The notes below the pieces were generated by a model. That model was given only the letters and a program-made list of their open reading frames with translations. It did not search any database and was not told the DNA's origin. A stretch of 64,000 nt of DNA from the NCBI RefSeq assembly GCF_003045775.1, contig NZ_PXNS01000009.1, positions 162,684 through 226,683 of the forward strand. The letters run 5' to 3'. The stretch's first letter is position 1. Each line of letters opens with the position of its first letter. The translations under genes were made by a program, and so were the position numbers. This DNA comes from Halomonas litopenaei. GTDB lineage: Bacteria; Pseudomonadota; Gammaproteobacteria; Pseudomonadales; Halomonadaceae. Below are positions 57,915 to 64,000 of this stretch, one piece after another.

Positions 57915-57957
57915 GGCCAGCGGCCCCGGGAAGCGTTTCGTCCCGGGGCCGCTGGCC
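57915..57957. other. Very stable hairpin between fucD and dctP
   Basis: A 17-bp perfect stem starting GGCCAGCGGCCCCGGGA (57915-57931) pairs with 57941-57957 around loop AGCGTTTCG. It begins just after the fucD stop in the leftward transcript. No T-run follows, so it is probably a processing or stability element that sets dctP levels apart from fucD. A GGCGTGCTGGCCA direct repeat flanks it (57869, 57908). Confidence 0.7.
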
Positions 57958-57968
57958 GGTGGAGCGGC

Positions 57969-59282
57969 TCAGGCGTCTTGCCAGGCCGCGCCTTCGGGGT
58001 AGCGATGCATCTCGAGGGACTCGGGCTTCATGGTGATGCTGTAGCCCGGCGCCTCGGGCACCAGGTAGCGACCCTGACGGATACGCACCGGGTCGACAAA
58101 GTGCTCGTGCAGGTGGTCGACGTACTCCAGCAGGCGACCTTCCAGTGAACCGGAGACGGCGATGTAGTCGAACAGGGAGATGTGCTGGGTGTATTCGCAT
58201 AGGCCCACGCCACCGCCGTGGGGGCAGATCGGCACGCCGTACTTGGCCGCCAGCAGCACCACGATGATGACCTCGTTGAGCCCGCCCAGACGCGCCGCGT
58301 CGAGCTGACAGAAGTCGATGGCGCCTGCCTGCAGCAGCTGCTTGAACATCACCCGGTTGTGGCAGTGCTCACCGGTGGCGACGCCGATGCCACCCTCCAG
58401 GCCGCCCCTGAGGCGACGACGGATCTCGGCGTGACCGAGGATGTCGTCGGGGCTGGTGGGCTCCTCGATCCAGTGAGGATTGAACTCGGCCAGACGGCGC
58501 ATGTTGACGATGGTCTCGTCCACATCCCACATCTGGTTGGCGTCCATCATCAGGGTGCGTTGTTCGCCGATCTCCTCGCGCAGGATCGCCGCGCGCCGGC
58601 GATCTTCCTCGATGTCGCCACCGACCTTCTGCTTGAAGTGCTGCCAGCCCTCGGCCAGGGCTTCGCGGCACAGTCGACGCATCTTTTCCTCGGAATAGCC
58701 AAGCCAGCCCGCGGAGGTGGTATAGCCGGGGTAGCCCTCGGCCTTCATCTCGGCCTCGCGCTCGCCCTTGGTGCCGGCCTTGCGACGCAGCAGGGCGATG
58801 GCCTCCTCGGGGGTGATGGCGTCGGTGACGAAGCGGAAGTCCAGGCAGCGCACCAGCTGTTCCGGGCTCATGTCGACCAGCAGCTTCCAGATCGGCTTGC
58901 CTTCACGCTTGGCCCACAGGTCCCAGATAGCATTGACCAGGGCGGCGCTGGCCAGGTGCATCACGCCCTTCTCCGGACCCAGCCAGCGCAGCTGGCTATC
59001 GCCACTGGTCAGCTCGCGCCAGAAGGTGCCCATGTCGGCGGTGATGTCCTCGAGCTTGCGGCCCACCAGGGTGGGTGCCAGGGCGTTGACCGCAGCGACA
59101 CAGAGATCATTGCCGCGGCCGATGGTGAAACTCAGACCGTGGCCCTCGTCTTCCTGATCGGTGTGCAGGATGACGTAGGTGGCCGAGTAGTCCGGTGCCT
59201 CGTTCATGGCATCGGAGCCATCGAGCTGGCGTGAGGTGGGGAAGCGGATATCGCGGGCGTCGACCCGAGTGATGGTGGTCAT
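57969..59282 (-). CDS. fucD: L-fuconate dehydratase (enolase superfamily)
   Basis: 437 residues from MTTITRVDARDIRFPTSRQL. Enolase-superfamily residues: Lys217-x-Lys219 (HFKQKVG), metal ligands Asp247 (MMDANQMW), Glu273/274 (WIEEPTSPDD) and Glu305 (GVATGEHCHNR), and the catalytic His355 (CPHGGGVGLCEY). N-terminal SDAMNEAPDYSATYVIL is typical of the FucD/ENOSF1 group. It converts L-fuconate (also some other aldonates) to 2-keto-3-deoxy-L-fuconate. First gene of the leftward operon, divergent from a LysR gene. Confidence 0.94.
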   Translation of the reverse strand: MTTITRVDARDIRFPTSRQLDGSDAMNEAPDYSATYVILHTDQEDEGHGLSFTIGRGNDLCVAAVNALAPTLVGRKLEDITADMGTFWRELTSGDSQLRWLGPEKGVMHLASAALVNAIWDLWAKREGKPIWKLLVDMSPEQLVRCLDFRFVTDAITPEEAIALLRRKAGTKGEREAEMKAEGYPGYTTSAGWLGYSEEKMRRLCREALAEGWQHFKQKVGGDIEEDRRRAAILREEIGEQRTLMMDANQMWDVDETIVNMRRLAEFNPHWIEEPTSPDDILGHAEIRRRLRGGLEGGIGVATGEHCHNRVMFKQLLQAGAIDFCQLDAARLGGLNEVIIVVLLAAKYGVPICPHGGGVGLCEYTQHISLFDYIAVSGSLEGRLLEYVDHLHEHFVDPVRIRQGRYLVPEAPGYSITMKPESLEMHRYPEGAAWQDA

Positions 59283-59495
59283 GCTGGCGGCCTTGTGGTG
59301 AATATTGTTGGTTGTCCGACGAGTGGCCAGGGAAAGCATCATGGGCGTCGATCAGCGGTTGGCTGCTTGCGGAAAGTGCCTGCCTCTCTGGTTGCTCTCC
59401 CGTTCCTCTGTTGCTGCTGTCTCGTCGTTCTATTGTCAGTGAGGGCAGTCTAAACAGAGCGCTAAAAGAACGGCCAATCCAAGTTTTTGGCCATT

Positions 59496-59514
59496 TGATA
59501 ACCTCAGGTTATCA
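59496..59514. promoter_or_regulatory. LysR operator palindrome in the fucD-lysR gap
   Basis: TGATAACCTCAGGTTATCA: 8-bp inverted arms around TCA. It has the dyad form expected of a LysR-type binding site (T-N11-A), and lies 21 bases before the chosen lysR start and about 210 bases from fucD, so it could control both directions. Confidence 0.7.
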
Positions 59515-59534
59515 TGTGTTTTTCAATCATCGGG

Positions 59535-60479
59535 ATGATGCGCTACATGCCCCATGACAGCGGTATTCACGCCAAGACGTGGCTACGGATCAGGCATATG
59601 GTATTGCTGGTTGCCTTGGACGAAAGTCGTAACATGCACGCGGCTGCAAGGCAGCTGAACATCAGCCAGCCGGCGGCCAGCAAGATGCTCAAGGACATCG
59701 AGGGATTTCTCGGAATACCGCTGTTTCTGCGTGAGCCCGGGCGGATGGAACCGACCGACGCCGGTGTGACGGTATTGCGCTATGCACGGCGTCTGCTCAA
59801 CGACACCGATCGGCTGGTCGAAGAACTGGCTTCACTGCGCGAAGGTGGGCACGGTCGGCTGGCGCTTGGCTCGGTACCCGGTGCCGCCCCGGTGATGTTG
59901 CCAAGGGCCATGGCGGAGCTGAAGTCGCACCGGCCGCGGCTCGCCATCTCGTTGATCGAGAACTCCAGCGATCGACTGCTGGTGGATCTCGAATACAAGC
60001 TGCTCGACGCCGTCATCGGCCGCTACACCGAGCCGTCCCAGCGTCATCTGTTCGACTTTCTGCCGCTCAAGGAGGAGCCAGTGTCGGTGGTGGCGCGACC
60101 CGACCATCCGCTGTGTCAGGGGACGCCTGAGTTGGCCGAGGTGGTGCGCTGGCCCTGGGTGCTGCACCCCATGGCGAGCCCCATGCGCGGGTTGTTCGAG
60201 GCGGCCCTGGCCGAGGCCGGCGTCGCCTCGCCGCGCAACGTCATCGAGACCACCTCCACCCAGGCCTCGCTTCAGCTGGTGGCGAGTACCGATACCCTGT
60301 CGCTGTTGCCAAGCTCGGTGGTCAAGACCACCTTCTCTCAAGGCCGTTTCGCGGTACTGCCGCTGACCATCGGTGAGCCGCTGGGCTACTACGGCGTGCT
60401 CACGCGCAAGGGCGAGCCCTGGCCTGAACTGCTGACCGAGTTTGTCGCCAGCCTGGTCGGAGAAGAGGATGCGCCCTGA
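59535..60479 (+). CDS. LysR-family transcription regulator
   Basis: 314 residues from ATG 59535 (59514 and 59544 are alternatives; the ribosome site is weak for all). Winged HTH: HMVLLVALDESRNMHAAARQ and NISQPAASKMLKDIEGFLGI. The C-terminal effector domain (LALGSVPGAAPVMLPRAMAE, YKLLDAVIGRYTEPSQ) resembles the GalR/CbgR-type subgroup that senses sugars or sugar acids. Divergent from fucD, so it is probably its activator (inference). Confidence 0.93.
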   Translation: MMRYMPHDSGIHAKTWLRIRHMVLLVALDESRNMHAAARQLNISQPAASKMLKDIEGFLGIPLFLREPGRMEPTDAGVTVLRYARRLLNDTDRLVEELASLREGGHGRLALGSVPGAAPVMLPRAMAELKSHRPRLAISLIENSSDRLLVDLEYKLLDAVIGRYTEPSQRHLFDFLPLKEEPVSVVARPDHPLCQGTPELAEVVRWPWVLHPMASPMRGLFEAALAEAGVASPRNVIETTSTQASLQLVASTDTLSLLPSSVVKTTFSQGRFAVLPLTIGEPLGYYGVLTRKGEPWPELLTEFVASLVGEEDAP

Positions 60480-60864
60480 GCAATATCGTGGGCAGGAATG
60501 ATCGTGGGCGTGAAAGGATGTTTCTGGGATGTCTTGGCCAATAAGTTGGGCGTTTCATGCCGGCAATGATGACCAGAATATTCGCTGAATAAGCGTGAAA
60601 TGTCACCGATTATGGATCGGATATGATTGCAAAGGCAGGAGGGAATGGTAGCGGGAGGATGTCTGGATAGGTAGTTGGATAGGTGTCTTGATAAGCGACG
60701 TGATGTGGGGGTAAGTGTGCCAATAGCCGTCGTTGAATCATGAGCCAAGGCCATCGTTCCCTGCAGGTCTTTATCATGCGATACGGACCGAAGGACGATG
60801 ACAGAAAGGCGGGGCCAGAAAGACCGGGACAGAATGACAAGAACAAGAAAAAGAAGACGAGACA

Positions 60865-60889
60865 GGAGGCGCCGATGATCGGCGCCTCC
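60865..60889 (-). terminator. Hairpin terminator behind the aldehyde dehydrogenase
   Basis: 11-bp stem GGAGGCGCCGA / TCGGCGCCTCC with a three-base loop. On the minus strand it is followed within 12 bases by a T-rich tract (TCTTCTTTTTCTTG). Lies between convergent lysR and aldehyde dehydrogenase genes. Confidence 0.6.
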
Positions 60890-60909
60890 GTCCGTTCGCT
60901 TCAACCATG

Positions 60910-60996
60910 GCTTCAGCTACGTGTTCAGCCAGGTCTTCAGCCACGTCTTCAGCCATGTTTTCAGCGATGTCTTCAACGACGTCGGTTCAAGACCCT
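60910..60996. repeat. 12-bp tandem repeat array, about six degenerate units
   Basis: Units like GTCTTCAGCCAC follow one another (GTGTTCAGCCAG, GTCTTCAGCCAC, GTCTTCAGCCAT, GTTTTCAGCGAT, GTCTTCAACGAC). The antisense reading would give a (ED-x-A)n pattern, but no gene is evident. The rest of 60480-61021 shows no gene that I can support. Confidence 0.85.
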
Positions 60997-61021
60997 TGGT
61001 TGAAGACGTGTGCCAGGCGGT

Positions 61022-62599
61022 TTACGCCTCGCGCTTGCCATCCACCAGGCGGCTGACGTTCAGTGGGTTGCCATCCTTGAGCGCCTGCGGCAGCAGGGCG
61101 TCCGGCAGGTTCTGATAGCACACCGGGCGCAGGAAGCGGTGGATGGCGGCGCTGCCGACCGAGGTGGTGCGCGAGTCAGAGGTCGCCGGATAGGGGCCAC
61201 CGTGGACCATGGCGTGGCACACCTCGACCCCGGTGGGCCAGCCGTTGGCCATCACCCGACCGGCACGCCGCTCGAGGATCGGCAGCAGGCCACGGGCCGC
61301 GTCGATGTCGCCGTCGTCCATCTGCAGGGTCGCGGTCAGCTGGCCCTCGAGGCCCTCGGCCAGTGCCTTGACCTCGTCCAGGTCGGCACACTCGACCACC
61401 AGCGAGGTCGAACCGAACACCTCGGCCTGCAGCGCCTCATCATTGAGGAAGTCGCTGGCCTTGGCCACGAACAGGCCGGCCTGGCACTGGTTGGGTCCGT
61501 CGCCCTGGGGGCCGCGCGCCACTTCACGGGCCTTGTCGCTGCCGCCCAGGGTGTTGACTCCCTGGGTGTAGGCGTCGTGGATGCCCGGCGTCAGCATGGT
61601 CTGTGCGCCGGCACCCTTGACCGCTTCGGCGGCGGCCTCGACGAAGCCGTCCAGCGCCTCGCCCTTGACCGCGATCACCAGCCCCGGGTTGGTGCAGAAC
61701 TGGCCGGCCCCCATGGTCAGCGAGCCGACGAAGGCCTCACCCAGCTCCTTGCCACGGGCCTTGAGCGCCTCGGGCAGCAGGAACACCGGATTGATCGAGC
61801 TCATCTCGGCGTACACCGGGATCGGCTCGGGACGCGCCTGGGCGGTCTTCATCAGGGCGGTACCACCGCTGCGCGAGCCGGTGAAGCCCACCGCCTTGAT
61901 CCGCGCGTCGCTGACCAGGCCCTGGCCGACCTCGCGACCGGAACCGAACAGCAGCGAGAACACGCCTTCCGGCAGTTCACAGCGGGCCACCGCCTTCTGC
62001 AGCGCGCGGCCGACCAGCTCGGAGGTGCCGGGGTGGGCGGAGTGGGCCTTGACCACGACCGGACAGCCGGCGGCCAGGGCGGAGGCGGTGTCGCCACCGG
62101 CCACCGAGAACGCCAGCGGGAAGTTGGAAGCGCCGAACACCGCCACCGGACCCAGCGCGATATGGCGCTGGCGCAGGTCGACCCGCGGCATCGGTTCACG
62201 GTCCGGCAGGGCCGGATCGTGCCGCACGTCGAGCCATTCGCCGGCGCGCACCACCGAGGCGAACAGGCGCAGCTGGCCGCAGGTACGGCCGCGCTCGCCC
62301 TGCAGACGTGCCTGGGGCAGGCCGGACTCCTGCATGGCGCGCTCGATCAGGGTGTCACCGAGCGCCTCGATCTCGTCGGCGATGGTCTCGAGAAAGGTCG
62401 CACGGGCCTCGAGGCCGGTCTCGCGGTAGCTATCGAAGGCCGCCCAGGCCAGTTCGCAGGCGCGCTCGACCTCGGCCTTGGAACCTGCCTTGTAGCCAGG
62501 CTCGAGGGTCTCACCGGTGGCCGGATTGACGGCGTGGATGGGCTCGCCCTTGGCCTCGACGGCCTGGCTGCCGATCAGCTGCTTTCCTTCCAGAGTCAT
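61022..62599 (-). CDS. 2,5-dioxovalerate (alpha-ketoglutarate semialdehyde) dehydrogenase
   Basis: 525 residues. Aldehyde dehydrogenase residues: Asn159 in [20 protein letters not shown], Glu265 ([10 protein letters not shown]), catalytic Cys302 ([10 protein letters not shown]) and FGSTSLVV. The phrase [17 protein letters not shown] and the C-terminal [20 protein letters not shown] are typical of the NADP-dependent KGSADH type III group. It oxidises 2-oxoglutarate semialdehyde to 2-oxoglutarate, the last step of pentonate and glucarate/galactarate catabolism. 131 bases downstream of the AraD1-type gene. Confidence 0.92.
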   Translation of the reverse strand: MTLEGKQLIGSQAVEAKGEPIHAVNPATGETLEPGYKAGSKAEVERACELAWAAFDSYRETGLEARATFLETIADEIEALGDTLIERAMQESGLPQARLQGERGRTCGQLRLFASVVRAGEWLDVRHDPALPDREPMPRVDLRQRHIALGPVAVFGASNFPLAFSVAGGDTASALAAGCPVVVKAHSAHPGTSELVGRALQKAVARCELPEGVFSLLFGSGREVGQGLVSDARIKAVGFTGSRSGGTALMKTAQARPEPIPVYAEMSSINPVFLLPEALKARGKELGEAFVGSLTMGAGQFCTNPGLVIAVKGEALDGFVEAAAEAVKGAGAQTMLTPGIHDAYTQGVNTLGGSDKAREVARGPQGDGPNQCQAGLFVAKASDFLNDEALQAEVFGSTSLVVECADLDEVKALAEGLEGQLTATLQMDDGDIDAARGLLPILERRAGRVMANGWPTGVEVCHAMVHGGPYPATSDSRTTSVGSAAIHRFLRPVCYQNLPDALLPQALKDGNPLNVSRLVDGKREA

Positions 62600-62730
62600 G
62601 TTGGCTCCTTTTCGCTTGCGGGGATGGGGTTGTCGGTTTGCTGTCTGGTACCAGTGTCAACGCCGGCTCGACCTGCGTTCAATGCTCGTGTCGTCATTGT
62701 TCGGGACAGTCGAAGCCTGTCTCCGGTCGA

Positions 62731-63747
62731 TTACATCGGCGTGACGCTGGTCTGTTCTTCGTCCTCGGTGGGCGGCGCCAGCGGATTACGCAGTGGACGC
62801 CCGAAGGCCGGTAGCTCGATCTCGTAGCGCTCGCCCGGTTTGACACTGACACCGTCGGCGAAGCTCAGGGTGGCGGTGCCGAAAAAATGGACGTGGACGT
62901 CACCGGGCCGACGGAAACCTGGGTACTTGAAGTGGTGGTGCTCCAGGTTGGCGATGCTGTGCGCCATGTTGTCCTCGCCGGTCAAAAACGGCTTCTCCCA
63001 CAGGGTCTCGCCGTCTCTGGTGATACGCGAAGTACCCTCCAGATGAGAGGGTAGTTCACCGATCAGCAGTTCGGGGCCGAAACTGCAGGCGCGAAGCTTC
63101 GAGTGGGCCAGCCACAGGTAGTTGTAGCGTTCGGTGATGTGATCCGAGAATTCGTTGCCGATGGCGAAGCCCAGCCGATGGGGGCGGCCCTGATCATCGA
63201 TGAGGTAGAGCCCGGCGAGTTCCGGCTCTTCGCCTGCATCCTCGGCAAAGGATGGCCAGGGCAGCGGCGCCTCGGGGGCCACCACGCAGTCACCATCCCC
63301 CTTGTAGAACCACTCGGGCTGGGCGCCCACCTGGCCTTCGGCGGGCTTGCCGCCCTCGACGCCGAGCCTGAACATGCGCATGGAATCGGTCAGCTGGGCG
63401 TCGTCGGTTTCGGACGAGTCGGCGTGCATGGCGCTGCGGGTATCGGCGCTGCCCAGATGGGTCAGGCCGGTGCCGGTGACCAGGCAGTGCGCGGGATCCG
63501 GATGGGTCAGCGGCGGCAGTAGCTGACCGCTCGCGACCAGATCGGCGTAGTCGAGGGTCTCGTCACCGAGGCTTGCCTTGACCGTGGTCGCCAGGCCCTT
63601 GCCCTCGGCCAGCGCACGGCGTGCCAGGGTATAGGTGTCGGCGTCGGTCAGTCGCACAAAGTCCGGTCCTTCGACCAGGGCGGCCCTGACGCTGCCCTGG
63701 TGGCGGCACTGGATGATGCGAAGGGTCTCGGGGGTGTCATGATGCAT
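62731..63747 (-). CDS. AraD1/GguC-type FAH-family protein
   Basis: 338 residues from ATG 63747 (AAGGAT upstream). Features: TGTGLTHLGSADTRSAMHAD, GVEGGKPAEGQVGAQPEWFY, KLRACSFGPELLIGELPSHL and a C-terminal HFFGTATLSFADGVSVKPGE. These are the AraD1 (GguC-like) hallmarks; the group includes 2-keto-3-deoxy-L-arabinonate dehydratases. Followed by the 2-oxoglutarate-semialdehyde dehydrogenase, so the pair could convert a 2-keto-3-deoxypentonate to 2-oxoglutarate. Confidence 0.88.
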   Translation of the reverse strand: MHHDTPETLRIIQCRHQGSVRAALVEGPDFVRLTDADTYTLARRALAEGKGLATTVKASLGDETLDYADLVASGQLLPPLTHPDPAHCLVTGTGLTHLGSADTRSAMHADSSETDDAQLTDSMRMFRLGVEGGKPAEGQVGAQPEWFYKGDGDCVVAPEAPLPWPSFAEDAGEEPELAGLYLIDDQGRPHRLGFAIGNEFSDHITERYNYLWLAHSKLRACSFGPELLIGELPSHLEGTSRITRDGETLWEKPFLTGEDNMAHSIANLEHHHFKYPGFRRPGDVHVHFFGTATLSFADGVSVKPGERYEIELPAFGRPLRNPLAPPTEDEEQTSVTPM

Positions 63748-63795
63748 GGCGATATCCTTGCGTGACGTGGGCGCCTTGTCCCGGTTCACGGTTGG

Positions 63796-63822
63796 CCCCA
63801 GAGGCATCTTACGCCTCTGGGG
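63796..63822. other. Hairpin between TRAP permease and AraD1 gene
   Basis: Perfect 10-bp stem CCCCAGAGGC / GCCTCTGGGG, loop ATCTTAC, no T-run. Immediately beside it lies GTATGGTCAACATAC (63828 region), a dyad that might be an operator. Probably an intercistronic mRNA element. Confidence 0.5.
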
Positions 63823-63923
63823 TGGTGTATGGTCAACATACAAAGGTATGGGTTGACGTTATGGAAAGGTGGCTTTGCTGGCGTCTAGCCTGGCGCCTGG
63901 TCCCGGAGAGGGGCCGATCCGCT

Positions 63924-64000
63924 TCATTGCACCAGCCACATGGCCATCTCGGGCCACACCAGCAGCGCCGCGAGTACGCATAGCTGCAGGGCGATAAAGG
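63924..64000 (-). CDS. TRAP transporter permease DctM, C-terminal end (partial)
   Basis: The last 24 residues read FIALQLCVLAALLVWPEMAM then WLVQ and a TGA. The ending (hydrophobic helix, then WPEMAMWL) matches DctM C-termini. Truncated by the window edge. It would be the third TRAP system, placed ahead of the AraD1/aldehyde dehydrogenase pair. Confidence 0.6.
   Translation of the reverse strand, partial: FIALQLCVLAALLVWPEMAMWLVQ

Noticed and set aside
61010..62827. Plus-strand open frame of 605 codons antisense to the aldehyde dehydrogenase
   Set aside because: Composition (Gly, Gln, His, Arg) and complete overlap with a catalytic aldehyde dehydrogenase gene mark it as a codon-bias shadow.

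Overview
The window is high-GC DNA from a gammaproteobacterium, most likely of the Halomonas/Chromohalobacter type. The reasons are the conserved uvrY-uvrC-pgsA-tRNA(Gly-Cys-Leu) block, several TRAP carboxylate transporters, and non-phosphorylative sugar-acid catabolism. The genus is an inference. The left third is a prophage, the middle is a short core block followed by an unusual accessory island, and the right 25 kb is catabolism.

Region 1 (1 to about 24.15 kb) is a lambdoid siphophage-type prophage cut by the left window edge. Leftward genes run from replication (O, P) through NinB/HNH/DUF1064 recombination genes and lysis genes to HNH, TerS, TerL and the portal. A CI/Cro switch at 12.8-13.9 kb has three operator-like sites on each side of cI. 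Rightward early genes carry an ERF annealing protein, a YqaJ exonuclease, a coiled-coil partner, a cytosine-C5 methyltransferase, a Lar-like antirestriction protein, Xis and a tyrosine integrase. The integrase ends 6 bp from the 3' end of tRNA-Leu(UAA), the likely attachment site.

Region 2 (24.1-27.8 kb, leftward) is core: uvrY, uvrC, pgsA and the tRNAs Gly-GCC, Cys-GCA and Leu-UAA.

Region 3 (28.3-38.9 kb) is the most unusual part. It has an orphan IcmJ/DotN-like zinc protein; an 1808-residue DUF4062-like/nSTAND1/ankyrin protein with a distinctive C-terminal domain; a VirD4/TraG-type ATPase without membrane anchors; a 275-residue protein that resembles that C-terminal domain; and a SLOG protein with four membrane helices. 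No other secretion genes are visible. I propose a multi-gene conflict (immune) system or a repurposed coupling complex.

Region 4 (39.3-64 kb) degrades sugar acids. A rightward dctP-dctQ-dctM-Ldh-gntR unit faces a leftward SDR-FAH-ADH-uxaA-uxaB unit, and a 12-bp word occurs upstream of both. A LysR gene is divergent from a leftward fucD-dctP-dctQ-dctM-FAD oxidase-FAH dehydratase operon. Next come a 2,5-dioxovalerate-type aldehyde dehydrogenase, an AraD1-type FAH protein and the end of a third TRAP permease. L-fuconate dehydratase, SDR and FAH fit the L-fuconate to pyruvate plus lactate route. UxaA/UxaB fit hexuronates. The FAH dehydratases with the aldehyde dehydrogenase fit pentonate to 2-oxoglutarate.
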